Assembly (NCBI GenBank): GCA_038246785.1
Contig: JBBRVP010000006.1
Coordinates: 1 to 64,000 of the forward strand
DNA: 64,000 nucleotides
Direction of reading: 5' to 3'
Origin: JBBRVP01 sp038246785
GTDB lineage: Bacteria > Actinomycetota > Actinomycetes > Jiangellales > Jiangellaceae
In this document: piece by piece, positions 1-8,407 of the stretch
How the letters are laid out: every line of letters starts with the position of its first letter
Numbering within the stretch: the first letter of the stretch is position 1
Program-made: the position numbers and the translations under genes
Notes under the pieces: model-generated
The model's input: only the letters and a program-made list of their open reading frames with translations
Database searches by the model: none
What the model was told of the DNA's origin: nothing

Positions 1-96
1 CAGCTCCGGCGGGAACACCCGCGTCAGCACCCCCACCGACACAAGATCCGACAAGCGACGCTCGGTCTCCGGCTTCTTCCATCCAGCACGCGGCAT
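1..96 (-). CDS. IS4-family transposase, N-terminal fragment (cut by window edge)
   Basis: Reading leftward from an ATG at 94-96, the first 32 codons give MPRAGWKKPETERR followed by LSDLVSVGVLTRVFPPEL. The stretch 'L-V-x-x-G-V-L-T-R-x-F-P-P-E-L' is characteristic of the N-terminal domain of actinobacterial IS4-type transposases. The rest of the gene lies outside the window, so intactness cannot be judged. The right end of the element should lie between about 97 and 140; no inverted repeat can be verified without the other end. The next 190 bases show no supported gene. Confidence rests on the motif only. Confidence 0.6.
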   Translation of the reverse strand, partial: MPRAGWKKPETERRLSDLVSVGVLTRVFPPEL

Positions 97-327
97 GCCA
101 CCAAACTACACCGTTGGCATCTTAACTGAACGGTATTGGGGTTAGCCACTACGAGGACGGCTACTACGGCGGGGCGGTCCTGACCTGCCGCCAGTACTGC
201 TACAATATGGGCGTATTGAACAATGAAACCTCGTCGCTGGTCGCTCGTCCCCACGGGAGTCCGGCTTCCCCGCCGGAGTAGATCCCCCGAAAGCACCTAA
301 CAGCGCCTCTGCGGCCTACCGGGATGA

Positions 328-861
328 TCAGCGGTAGCCCGCGAAGGCATCCATGCCTGCAGACTTGCACACCCCCGCCGGGCCTGGCAGGACGGCGATC
401 GCGTCGTCCCTCCGTACGCAAACAGTGAGTTCAGGAACGGGCCGGTTTCCCAGCGGTCGGATGTGCTCCCCCAAACTCGACGATCCTAGGACGAGGACAC
501 CGTCACGCCAGGCCTGGCTGCAAATCCCGACGGCATCTTTGATGATCACTGCGCCTTCGTGGTCGCTGATCGACACACTCGTCCCCGGGAAGCTGGCCCC
601 GTTGGCGCCGCTGCCGCTCGAGGCCTTCGAGTAGCAGAGCACGGTCTCGGTGGCGGGAGCTGTGCGGGCTGTGATCACTGCGGCCGCCGCGGTCACCGTG
701 CCGGTGAGGGCCAGCACCGGGATCCCTACCAGTAGCCAGCGCTTCCTCCGCGCACGGACAGTGGGTCTAGGCGCGACCGCCTGAAACAGGCGCGCACGGG
801 CTGTGGCCCGCTTATCCGGAGGCATGCTCCGCGTTGGCAAGCTCGGGAAGCCTTCGACCAT
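328..861 (-). CDS. Single-pass membrane protein next to an ECF sigma factor, possible non-canonical anti-sigma
   Basis: A 177-residue protein with a basic cytoplasmic N-terminus (about 40 residues), one hydrophobic segment at roughly 42-64 (LLVGIPVLALTGTVTAAAAV) and an extracytoplasmic C-terminal part of about 110 residues with three Cys. It starts 14 bases after the stop of the ECF sigma gene on the same strand and has a good ribosome site (GGAGAGGAG) before its ATG. Genes in this position often encode the membrane regulator of the sigma factor, but no zinc-finger anti-sigma motif (HxxxCxxC) is visible. The regulatory role is inferred from position; the domain family is not recognised. Confidence 0.7.
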   Translation of the reverse strand: MVEGFPSLPTRSMPPDKRATARARLFQAVAPRPTVRARRKRWLLVGIPVLALTGTVTAAAAVITARTAPATETVLCYSKASSGSGANGASFPGTSVSISDHEGAVIIKDAVGICSQAWRDGVLVLGSSSLGEHIRPLGNRPVPELTVCVRRDDAIAVLPGPAGVCKSAGMDAFAGYR

Positions 862-875
862 GGTCAGCTCCTCTC

Positions 876-1457
876 CTAGACCCGTCGTTGTAACGGGGTC
901 GAACTTGGCATCGTGAGCCGACGCCTGGCGCGCATCAAACGCGATCGGGCCGTCGGCGCTGAAATGCCGAGTGCACCGGCGGCCTCCGCCGGCGTCATGT
1001 CACCTAGCAGGCAGAGTGCGGCTACCTCTTGCTCTGGCAGTGGCAGCGTTCGCATGGCATGCAGCATTGGAACGAGTGCGGCCTGGCCGTCGACTCGTGC
1101 AATAACGTCATCCGCGGGATCAGGGGCCATGGGGCCGTCTCTGACGAGTCGATCTAAGAGGCTCCGCCCTCGACGCGTCGACCGGAGATGATTGCGCGTC
1201 ACATTGAAGGCGACGGCGAGGAGCCACGGTCGCAGGCCGTCAGCCGCCACTTTGACGTTGTGCCGCTTGCGCCAGGCAGCGATAAAGACTTCTGAGACGA
1301 GATATTCGGCAGCCGCCCAGTCGCCGACCCGGCGGTAACAGAAGTTGTAGATCGTGTCGACGTGGCGATCGAAGAGCACCGCGAGCGCGTCACCGTCATC
1401 ATCTTGGACACGCAGCCACAGCGACGCATCGCTCAAGGACTGCCTCTCCACGCGCAC
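876..1457 (-). CDS. ECF-type RNA polymerase sigma factor (sigma-70 family)
   Basis: A 193-residue protein with the two-domain layout of extracytoplasmic-function sigma factors. Region 2 covers about residues 20-100 (ALAVLFDRHVDTIYNFCYRR, then AEYLVSEVFIAAWRKR). Region 4 covers about 125-185 (LPLPEQEVAALCLLGDMTPA followed by the helix-turn-helix IS-APTARSRLMRARRRL). It should direct core polymerase to a small regulon. The GTG at 1455-1457 is used as start; a second in-frame GTG lies two codons downstream and the upstream ribosome site is weak. It is followed at once by a membrane protein gene, suggesting a regulator pair. The stimulus cannot be told from sequence. Confidence 0.88.
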   Translation of the reverse strand: MRVERQSLSDASLWLRVQDDDGDALAVLFDRHVDTIYNFCYRRVGDWAAAEYLVSEVFIAAWRKRHNVKVAADGLRPWLLAVAFNVTRNHLRSTRRGRSLLDRLVRDGPMAPDPADDVIARVDGQAALVPMLHAMRTLPLPEQEVAALCLLGDMTPAEAAGALGISAPTARSRLMRARRRLTMPSSTPLQRRV

Positions 1458-2296
1458 ACCCTGTCATGTCCGGCAGTGCCCCGTGCGTGCGCGCCCCAGC
1501 CGATCCATCGCCCAAACCTGCCCCAGGCCCACCCGGCAAAGAGCGGGAGGGCCGTTGCGCCACCGGGGACGGTGCTCACCATGTCGTCGCACACGAACAA
1601 GACGCCACCCGCAGGCAGCCCCTGTGACCATCGTCGCGGACGGTGTCGCTACACGACCTGCGGATCGTCACCCAGCTCGTCGCTCAACAGGCAGAGCTGC
1701 TGCCCGACGGTCCCGTCGTCGTGAAGGGTCTTGGCGGGTACGCACACGAGGGCACGCCCGGCTCGACGACCGCTACTGCGCGAGCGGCTGCTCACCTCAT
1801 CCGCCGCGTCGAGCGCGAAACGTCATCGATCGGTGCCAGTGCGCACCTCTTCGTGACCCGACACCGGCCGGATCGCACAGACCGCTGGGCCGGTCCAGCA
1901 AGGCCGTGCTGGCGAGGTCGCCGTAGCTTGCTCGTTCCCCGACAGCGGCATCACTTACCGCACCCGCAGTCCTCACCGAATTGGCAACTACCCACGTCGT
2001 GACCCGAGGGCGCAGCGATCTTGAGACAGTTCCGTGCCCATCGGCTCGAGACCGTCGGTAGATCCAGACGCTTTGGGATCAGGACTCGCCAAGCGCAGCG
2101 CGCTGCGATGGTGGACGGTGCCTCTGGTCTGGCAGCGCGGCAGGTTGCTGCAGCACCTCGCGAGCGGGGGTGCCCTCCGACCGAGACCCACCGCCTCGTT
2201 GTGACGGGGGACCCGCCCGGTGAGGGGTGGCGGTCCCCGAGCAGATCGACGATCGCCTACCGGGTCGGTCCCGCCGCAGCCGATTGCCCGCCTAGC
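1458..2296. other. About 0.84 kb without a supported gene
   Basis: Open frames exist on both strands, for example plus 1643-2002 and minus 1988-2566, but they have no recognisable domain and unconvincing composition, and they overlap each other. The stretch sits between the sigma factor and the toxin-antitoxin remnant and may hold decayed genes. I see no RNA gene, clear repeat or terminator in it. Confidence 0.5.
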
Positions 2297-2539
2297 GTGA
2301 CGGCAACCGAAGCAAGCCGATCCTTCGCTGCGATCCTCGACGAGGCCGAACGCGGACACTCCGTGGTCGTCACCCGAGGTGGCCGACGCATCGCGACCAT
2401 CGGCCCGGCCGGCGCGGGCAACGGAGCCGCGGTCCTCGCCTTGCTGGAGGCACGTCCGCGCGACGAGCACTTCGCTGCCGAGGTCCTCGCGGTCCGGGAG
2501 GCCGCCGTGCTTGCGGGACCAGCGTGGCCCGCAGACTGA
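2297..2539 (+). CDS. Type II antitoxin, Phd/YefM-VapB type
   Basis: About 80 residues starting at GTG 2297. The N-terminal half, SVTATEASRSFAAILDEAERGHSVVVTRGGRRIATI split across the start, has the Phd/YefM fold signature: a short helix ending in ASRSF..ILDEAE, then a 'G-x-S-V-V-V-T-R-G-G-R-R-I-A-x-I' beta pair. The C-terminal tail would bind and mask the toxin. It overlaps the toxin start (2524) by 16 bases, the usual coupled layout. A longer reading from 2021 is open, but the upstream residues do not belong to this fold. It may now be an orphan, because the toxin downstream is frameshifted. Confidence 0.75.
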   Translation: MTATEASRSFAAILDEAERGHSVVVTRGGRRIATIGPAGAGNGAAVLALLEARPRDEHFAAEVLAVREAAVLAGPAWPAD

Positions 2540-2927
2540 TCGCCGACACCGGGGTCCTGGGTGCATCCGAACGGGCGTGTGGCCACCTGGGCGAGCTCAT
2601 CGGCGAGGACGACGACCTCGTCGTCGCTGCCACCACGGTGGCCGAGCTGCGAACCGGCATCGAGCTCGCCTGCGAGAGTCGCCGTGCCGCACGCAGCGAA
2701 TACCTCGTCAGGGTGCTGGAGACGTTGCCGGTCGAGCCGTACGTGTCGGCCACGGTCGAGGCACACGGACGGCTGCTGCCCACGTCCAGCGCAGCGGGAC
2801 GAACCGCGGGGCCGCCGGCCTGATCATCACTGCGACCGCCGTGGCGACCCATCGCATCGTGCTGACCACCGATCGTTCTGCTCACTTCGACGACCTTCCG
2901 GGCGTCGACTGCATCGCGGTGGGCTGA
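2524..2927 (+). pseudogene. VapC-type PIN-domain toxin, frameshifted
   Basis: The first frame (GTG 2524 to 2823) reads MARRLIADTGVLGASER, then TVAELRTGIELA, giving the first PIN aspartate (D8) and the conserved glutamate. Near 2775-2780 the homology jumps frame and continues as HVQRSGTNRGAAGLIITATA, then RIVLTTDRSAHFDDLPGVDC, ending at the TGA at 2925-2927. One missing base in the run CTGCTGCCCAC explains the shift. The third acidic residue of the PIN site, normally in 'D-L-I-I-A-A-x-A', is Gly here, so the nuclease would probably be impaired even if the frame were restored. VapC toxins cleave tRNA or rRNA. Decay is likely; a base-calling error remains possible for the shift. Confidence 0.75.
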
Positions 2928-3263
2928 CCGATCCGGCGCTCCCGTTCTCGCTGACGGCCGCCGGCTTCGGCGCAGCCGTTGACGCCGTGTCGGGGGCGGG
3001 GTTTACTGTGCAGACGTTCGAACACGTGTTCGATTCGCGATCGAGGACGTGACGAGCACCCGGTTCGGGGGTCGCGACCCGTGCCGGGAGGCGGACTCCC
3101 GCCGGGGCCGGTCCTCGACCCCCGGACCCGGCGGGACCGTCGGGTGCGGTCGGCGTGGGGAAGCGTCGGCCGTGCCCGGCGGCCGCCGAGTCCGGCCGCC
3201 TTCCCCCGGCAACGAGTCGACGTCGGTCGACCACAGCTCGACGACAGCCCGCGGGAGGCGGCG
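2928..3263. other. Leader region of the DNA-damage module
   Basis: No supported gene. The stretch holds a perfect SOS box (3018-3033) and then about 230 bases before the DUF6504 start. A GTG at 3049 opens a very long frame that runs into the polymerase gene, but residues before the polymerase ATG have no domain and overlap two real genes in another frame, so it is not called. Confidence 0.6.
3018..3033. promoter_or_regulatory. SOS box (LexA operator), perfect palindrome
   Basis: The 16 bases TCGAACACGTGTTCGA form a perfect palindrome and match the actinobacterial/Gram-positive LexA operator TCGAAC-N4-GTTCGA at every fixed position. It lies upstream of DUF6504, a HEPN protein, the DnaE2-like polymerase and, further on, DinB, which are genes expected in a DNA-damage regulon. 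The downstream gene starts 230 bases away, so either the leader is long or the true 5' gene end is missed. Confidence 0.85.
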
Positions 3264-3656
3264 ATGGTGCGACGGTACGGCGATCCGGTGGAGGTCCGGC
3301 GGGGGAGGGTGGAGGGCACCGAGGGCCCCGAGCAGTTCCTGTGGCGGGGGCGGCTCTACGTCGTGCGCGGTGTCCTCGCGCACTGGGTGGAGACCGGTGC
3401 GTGGTGGCGTTCGGCGTCGGTGCGGCCGGTCTACGGCCTCGACACCGACCAGGTCGAGGACGCCGCGACCGGCGTACGCGGGCGCGGCGAGCCGGCCACG
3501 GACCCGCCGGCGTCCGCGGTGGCGGTTCTCGACGACCACGGCCGCGAGGTGTGGCGGGTCGAGGCCAGGGCCGGCCGGCGGGGCGGTCCTACCGTCGTCG
3601 ACCTCGCCCTCGACGAGGCCGACGGTCACTGGCTGCTGCTCCGGGTCCACGACTGA
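3264..3656 (+). CDS. DUF6504 family protein
   Basis: A 130-residue protein: MVRRYGDPVEVRR, then EGPEQFLWRGRLYVVRGVLA, HWVETGAWWRS, and REVWRVEARA near the end, finishing with WLLLRVHD. The 'x-P-x-x-F-x-W-R-G-R-x-Y-x-V' core with a tryptophan-rich middle is typical of the small DUF6504 proteins found beside DnaE2/DinB genes in actinobacteria; function is unknown. ATG 3264 is chosen because similarity begins there. It is the first gene after the SOS box, so damage induction is likely. The association with translesion polymerases is a positional inference. Confidence 0.75.
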   Translation: MVRRYGDPVEVRRGRVEGTEGPEQFLWRGRLYVVRGVLAHWVETGAWWRSASVRPVYGLDTDQVEDAATGVRGRGEPATDPPASAVAVLDDHGREVWRVEARAGRRGGPTVVDLALDEADGHWLLLRVHD

Positions 3657-3715
3657 CCGGCTACGACGACCGACCGTCCACTCCTGCACCGACCGGCCAC
3701 ACTGCGAGGAGTCCC

Positions 3716-4186
3716 ATGTCCTCCGATCTCCGATCCGAGCGCCCTTCCGGGAGGCGACCGACCCCCCTGCCGCCGCCGTCCCGGGGGGCCACCGAGCTGC
3801 TCGCGCAGGCCCGGGCCGGCCTGGTCGCGGCGGCGGTGGCCACTACCCCGCAGGAGCGTTACGTCGCCGCCCATCTCGCCGCGCTGCGGACGGCCGCCGC
3901 GGTGCTCTCCGCGCGGGCCCGGCCAGGCGCCGCCAAGGGTCCGCGCAGTGCCTGGACGCTGCTGGCCAACGTGGCGCCCGAGCTCACCGAGTGGGCCGCG
4001 TTCTTCGCCGCGGGCGCCGGGCGACGGGCCGCGGCCGAGGCCGGGCTGTCCGCCGCGGTCACCGCCCGCGATGCCGACGATCTGCTGCGCCAGGCAGAGG
4101 CGTTCCTGGTCCTGGTCGCCGACCTGCTCGGCGTCTCGCACACCCCGCCACTGCCGGAGATGGTCGCCGCGCTCCGCGCCGGCTGA
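3716..4186 (+). CDS. SAV_6107-type HEPN domain protein
   Basis: A 156-residue, mostly helical protein starting at ATG 3716 with a GAGGAG ribosome site six bases upstream. After a Pro-rich N-terminus (about 25 residues) it has a helical bundle containing RYVAAH, an R-x4-H motif of the kind used by HEPN RNases, and the segment AWTLLANVAPELTEWAAFFA that is typical of the SAV_6107 family. It sits between DUF6504 and the DnaE2-like polymerase in the SOS-headed module. Whether it has nuclease activity or acts as an accessory factor of the polymerase is unknown. Confidence 0.75.
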   Translation: MSSDLRSERPSGRRPTPLPPPSRGATELLAQARAGLVAAAVATTPQERYVAAHLAALRTAAAVLSARARPGAAKGPRSAWTLLANVAPELTEWAAFFAAGAGRRAAAEAGLSAAVTARDADDLLRQAEAFLVLVADLLGVSHTPPLPEMVAALRAG

Positions 4187-4227
4187 CCTGCGACCCCCTG
4201 ACCCGACCCCGAGCTGCCCACCCCGCG

Positions 4228-7200
4228 ATGGCCGACCCCTTCGTCCACCTGCACGTGGCCTCCGGCTACTCGCTGCGCCACGGGGCGTCGCTGCCCCCGG
4301 CGCTCGTCGAGCACGCCGTCGACCACGGGATGGACACCCTCGCCCTCACCGACCGCGACGGGCTTTACGGCGCGGTGCGGTTCGCCCTGGCCTGCCGGGC
4401 CGGAGGGGTACGCCCGGTGCTGGGGGTCGACCTGGCGATCGCCCCCTCGGGAGCCCTCCCCGCCGGCACGGGACCCACCCGCCCGCGGCGGCGTACCCCG
4501 GCGCGGGGCGGGGCCGACACCGACCCCCGACTGCCCCGGGTCACCGTGCTGGCCCAGGGCCGGGGCGGCTGGGCGGCGCTGTGCCGACTGGTGTCGGCGA
4601 CCCACCTCGCGGGGGAGCGGGGGACGCCGGTGACGACCCTCGACCTCGTCGCCGAGCACGCCGCGGCGGCGACGTTCTCGGACGGGGCCGACTACAGCGC
4701 TGTCGACTACGGGGCCGACTCCGGGGCCGACTCCGGGGCCGGCGGCGAGGGCAGCCTGGTCGTGCTGCTCGGTGCGGGCTCGGAGCTGGGGCGCGCCGTC
4801 GCCGGCCGCCGCCCCGACCTGGCCCGGGCCGTGCTCGACCGGTGGCGGGCGGCTATCGGCACCGGCGACCTCGTCGTCGAGCTGACGTCGCACCTCGCCC
4901 GGGGCTCCGGTCCGGGCAGCACCGCGCACGCCGCGCGGATGCTGGGGGTCGCGCGTGAGGCCGGCCTGCCCGCCGTCCTCACCAACGCCGTCCGCTACGC
5001 CGAGCGCCGCGACGCCCCGGTCGCCGACATCCTCGACGCCGCCCGCCGGCTCGTGGCGCTCGACCTGCGCCACGTCGACCGGGCCAACGCCGAGGGCTAC
5101 CTCAAGAACGGCAAGGAGATGAGCGAGGTGGCCGCCGACGTCGTGCGCGCAGCCGGCCTCGCCGACACCGACGACACAGCCGCCGACCGGCTGCTCGCCG
5201 CGACGCGCACGCTCGCCGAGCGCTGCGTGCTCGACCCGCGGGCCGACCTGGGCATCGGGGAGGTCCACCTCCCCGAGCTCGAGGTGCTCACCGGAGGAGC
5301 AGCAGGGGTTCGGCGCACCGCCGACGCCGTGCTCGCCGAGCGCTGCGCAGCCGGGCTGGGCCGGCGTTACGGCAGCGCCCCGTCCCGCACCGTGCTCGAC
5401 CGGCTCGGCGAGGAGCTGGCCGTCATCCGGCAGCTCGGCTACCCGTCGTACTTCCTCACCGTCGCCGACGTGTGCGACCTCATCCGCGCCATGGGGGTGC
5501 GCGTGGCGGCGCGCGGCTCCGGCGCGGGGAGCCTCGTCTGCTACCTGCTCGGCATCTCGGGGGTCGACCCCGTCCGCCACGGGCTGCTGATGGAGCGCTT
5601 CCTCTCCCCGCTGCGCCAGGCGCTGCCCGACGTCGACATCGACGTGGAGTCCGCGCGCCGCGAGGAGGTCTACCAGCGGATCCTCGACCGCTTCAGCGGG
5701 GAGCGGGTCGCCTGCGTGTCGATGATGGACACCTACCGGGTGCGCCACGCGGTCCGCGACGTCGGCGCCGCGCTCGGCCTGCCGCCCGGCGAGGTCGACG
5801 CGATCGCCAAGGCGTTCCCACACATCCGCGCGCGCGATGCCCGGCTGGCGGTGCAGGAGCTGCCCGAGCTGCGCGCCGCCGGCATCGGTCGCCCGCAGCT
5901 GGGCGTGCTGCTCGACCTCGTCGAACGGCTCGACGGGCTGCCCCGCCACGTCGCACTGCACCCGTGCGGCGTCCTGCTCTCCGACCTCGGCCTGCTCGAC
6001 CGGACCCCGGTCGAGGCGAGCTTCGCCGGCTTCCCGATGAGCCAGTTCGACAAGGACGACGTCGAGGCGCTGGGCCTGCTCAAGCTCGACGTGCTGGGCA
6101 TCCGCATGCAGTCGGCAATGGCCCACGCCGTCGCCGAGGTGCGGCGGGTCGACGGGGTGCAGGTCGACCTCGACGACCGGACCCAGGTGCCGCTCGACGA
6201 CCCGGCGACGTTCCGACTCATCCAGTCCACCCGCACGCTGGGGATGTTCCAGATCGAGTCGCCGGGCCAGCGTGAGCTCGTCGGCAAGTTCGCCCCCGAG
6301 ACCTTCGACGACATCGTCGTCGACATCTCGCTGTTCCGGCCCGGCCCGGTCAAGAGCGACATGGTGACCCCGTTCCTGCAGGCCCGGCAGGGCTGGCGCG
6401 ACACCGAATACCTCCACCCCGACCTCGCGCCGGTCCTGCGCGGCACCTCCGGCGTCGTCGTCTTCCACGAGCAGGTCATCGAAATGGTGGCGATCATCAC
6501 CGGTTGCTCCAACGCCGAGGCCGACGAGGCCCGCCGAGCGCTCGGCGACCGGGAGGGCAAGGAGGAGGTACGCGCGTGGTTCCCCGCCCGGGCCCGTGCA
6601 CGCGGCTACGACGAGGCCACCATCGCCCGGGTCTGGGAAGTGCTCGAGGCCTTCGCCTCGTTCGGCTTCTGCAAGGCCCACGCGGCGGCGTTCGCGCTGC
6701 CCACCTACCAGTCCGCATGGCTGAAGACCCACCACCCCGCGGCCTTCCTGGCCGGGGTGCTCACCCACGACCCCGGCATGTACCCCAAGCGGCTCATCCT
6801 CGACGATGCGCGCCAGTTCGGGATCGCGGTGCTGCCGCTCGACGTCAACGGCTCCGAGGCGACCTACCGCGTCGAGCGGGTCGGCCCCTACGACGAGCCG
6901 CCGCCGGAGGTGCTGGGGCAGGTCCCACGCCGATCGCCGTCGGCCGGGCTGCCCGACGCCCGGACCTACGGCATCCGGCTCTCCCTCGCCGACGTCAAGG
7001 GCATCTCCGACGCCGAGGTGGGTCGCATCGTGGCCGGTCGGCCCTACGCCTCCCTCGTCGACTTCTGGCACCGGGCGCGGGTCTCCCGGCCGGTCGTCGA
7101 GCGGCTGGTCGTGGCCGGCGGCTTCGACACGCTCTACGGCATCGGGTCGGTGTCGCTGCCCTCGCGTCGGCGTCGGGTCACCCGGCGCGACCTGCTCCTG

Positions 7201-8238
7201 CAGGTCGTCGAGCTCGACACCTGGAGCCGCGGCGTCGAGCGGGCCGCCCGCCGGGCAGTGCCGCGTGGGCGAGGCACCCGGAAGGCCGGGGCCCGGGAGC
7301 CCGGGGCCTGGGAGCCCGGGGCCCGGGAGCGCGGGGCCGGGGGGATCGGGGCGCCGCGGGTCCCGCTCGGCGTACGGGAGCGGGCCGCCGCGCAGTCTCG
7401 GGCGGCCCGGCCGGCGCCGGCCGGGCCCCCGATGCAGCTCGCGCTCGACCTCGGCGACGCACCGGTCGACGCGGGAGGTTCCGGGCTGCCGGAGATGACC
7501 GTCGACGAGCGCGTGCACGCCGAGCTCGAGGTGCTCGGCCTCGACGCGAGCAGCCACATCCTCGGGGCCTACCGGCCGTTCCTCGACGCGCTCGGGGTCA
7601 CCCGCTCGTGCGAGGTGCTCAGCTGCCGCAGCTCGGCCGAGCTGCTCGTCGCCGGGGTCAAGGTCGCCACCCAGACCCCGCCGATCCGGTCCGGGCGCCG
7701 GGTCGTGTTCCTCACCCTCGACGACGCGACCGGCCCGGTCGACGCGACCTTCTTCGAGGACGTGCAGGGGTCCTACGCCGCGACCGTCTTCCACTCGTGG
7801 CTGCTCGTGGTCCGCGGGGTGCTGCGCCGCACCGGTCCGCGGGGGGTCTCCCTGCGGGCGACCGGCGCGTGGGAGCTCACCCAGCTGCATGCCGCCTGGC
7901 GGGCCGGCGGCCTCGACGCGGTGGCCGCCCTCCTGCAGCCGCCAGCGAGCCTGCAGGGCGAGGGCGGCTACACCGACCTTGCCGTCGCGGGGGCCGCGGC
8001 CAGCCGGTCCTCCCGCCCGGTCATGACCCGCCCGCCCAGCGGCTCCACGGCCGGCGGCTCCACGGCCGGCGGCTCCACGGCCGGCGGGATGGGTCGGCGG
8101 CGGGTGCTCGTCCACCCGAGCGGGTTCCGGCAGTCGCCGTACGCCGACATCAAGCCGGCCGGTGAGGACACCAAGTCGGCCTCCCGGGCGGCGCCGCGCA
8201 AGCTCTGGCACTCCAGCCCGGGCAGCTCGGGGCGCTAG
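4228..8238 (+). CDS. dnaE2: Second DNA polymerase III alpha subunit, DnaE2-like (error-prone type)
   Basis: A 1336-residue C-family polymerase from ATG 4228. PHP domain at residues 1-250 (FVHLHVASGYS, then LALTDRDGLYG). The polymerase motif PDVDIDVE carries the metal-binding Asp pair near 469-471 and LKLDVLGIR carries the third Asp at 621. FGFCKAHAAAFA and the OB fold (VVFLTLDDATGPVDATFFED) lie near the C-terminus. The replicative DnaE1 is elsewhere (43597), so this is the second copy, expected to act in translesion synthesis and induced mutagenesis. In the PHP site the TDH of DnaE1 is TDR, so one metal ligand is missing. Low-complexity inserts (Gly-Ala-Asp near 160, Arg-Glu-Pro-Gly near 1020, STAGG repeats near 1272) make it longer than the family norm. 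Confidence 0.88.
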   Translation: MADPFVHLHVASGYSLRHGASLPPALVEHAVDHGMDTLALTDRDGLYGAVRFALACRAGGVRPVLGVDLAIAPSGALPAGTGPTRPRRRTPARGGADTDPRLPRVTVLAQGRGGWAALCRLVSATHLAGERGTPVTTLDLVAEHAAAATFSDGADYSAVDYGADSGADSGAGGEGSLVVLLGAGSELGRAVAGRRPDLARAVLDRWRAAIGTGDLVVELTSHLARGSGPGSTAHAARMLGVAREAGLPAVLTNAVRYAERRDAPVADILDAARRLVALDLRHVDRANAEGYLKNGKEMSEVAADVVRAAGLADTDDTAADRLLAATRTLAERCVLDPRADLGIGEVHLPELEVLTGGAAGVRRTADAVLAERCAAGLGRRYGSAPSRTVLDRLGEELAVIRQLGYPSYFLTVADVCDLIRAMGVRVAARGSGAGSLVCYLLGISGVDPVRHGLLMERFLSPLRQALPDVDIDVESARREEVYQRILDRFSGERVACVSMMDTYRVRHAVRDVGAALGLPPGEVDAIAKAFPHIRARDARLAVQELPELRAAGIGRPQLGVLLDLVERLDGLPRHVALHPCGVLLSDLGLLDRTPVEASFAGFPMSQFDKDDVEALGLLKLDVLGIRMQSAMAHAVAEVRRVDGVQVDLDDRTQVPLDDPATFRLIQSTRTLGMFQIESPGQRELVGKFAPETFDDIVVDISLFRPGPVKSDMVTPFLQARQGWRDTEYLHPDLAPVLRGTSGVVVFHEQVIEMVAIITGCSNAEADEARRALGDREGKEEVRAWFPARARARGYDEATIARVWEVLEAFASFGFCKAHAAAFALPTYQSAWLKTHHPAAFLAGVLTHDPGMYPKRLILDDARQFGIAVLPLDVNGSEATYRVERVGPYDEPPPEVLGQVPRRSPSAGLPDARTYGIRLSLADVKGISDAEVGRIVAGRPYASLVDFWHRARVSRPVVERLVVAGGFDTLYGIGSVSLPSRRRRVTRRDLLLQVVELDTWSRGVERAARRAVPRGRGTRKAGAREPGAWEPGARERGAGGIGAPRVPLGVRERAAAQSRAARPAPAGPPMQLALDLGDAPVDAGGSGLPEMTVDERVHAELEVLGLDASSHILGAYRPFLDALGVTRSCEVLSCRSSAELLVAGVKVATQTPPIRSGRRVVFLTLDDATGPVDATFFEDVQGSYAATVFHSWLLVVRGVLRRTGPRGVSLRATGAWELTQLHAAWRAGGLDAVAALLQPPASLQGEGGYTDLAVAGAAASRSSRPVMTRPPSGSTAGGSTAGGSTAGGMGRRRVLVHPSGFRQSPYADIKPAGEDTKSASRAAPRKLWHSSPGSSGR
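8041..8085 (+). repeat. 15-bp tandem repeat, 3 exact copies, inside dnaE2
   Basis: The unit GGCTCCACGGCCGGC occurs three times head to tail and encodes three STAGG repeats in the polymerase tail. The unit keeps the frame, so copy number could vary without breaking the gene. Confidence 0.9.
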
Positions 8239-8250
8239 GGAGGCCGATCA

Positions 8251-8295
8251 CGAGGATGCGGCTGACGAGGATGCGGCCGACGAGGATGCGGCCGG
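8251..8295 (+). repeat. 15-bp tandem repeat, 3 near-exact copies, after dnaE2
   Basis: Units begin at 8251, 8266 and 8281 with the core CGAGGATGCGGC followed by TGA, CGA or CGG. They lie in the 169-base gap between the polymerase stop and the methyltransferase start and have no obvious relation to the repeat inside dnaE2. I see no hairpin in them. Confidence 0.85.
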
Positions 8296-8352
8296 CCGGG
8301 AGGCGGCCGATGGGCCCGCCCGTGCCGACGCTGCGGGGGCATCGGCGCTCAC

Positions 8353-8358
8353 TAGGGT
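8353..8358 (+). promoter_or_regulatory. Candidate -10 box for the methyltransferase gene
   Basis: TAGGGT at 8353-8358, about 50 bases before the GTG at 8408, fits the TAnnnT form of actinobacterial -10 boxes. No clear -35 is visible. Confidence 0.35.
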
Positions 8359-8407
8359 GGGAGCGCCGCCCGTCTCCGCCGCCCGTCCCGCTGCAGGGAG
8401 CTCGCCC

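Noticed and set aside
1643..2002. 119-codon plus-strand frame in the gene-poor region
   Set aside because: No ribosome site, no family, and overlapping frames of similar length on both strands.
3049..4227. Possible 390-residue N-terminal extension of the DnaE2-like polymerase
   Set aside because: The frame is open but overlaps two credible genes (DUF6504, HEPN) and carries no domain; PHP similarity begins at ATG 4228.
3859..8211. Very long minus-strand open frame opposite dnaE2
   Set aside because: Mirror frame of a high-GC gene; the plus strand has clear polymerase motifs and the minus translation is His/Gly/Arg-rich with no domain.
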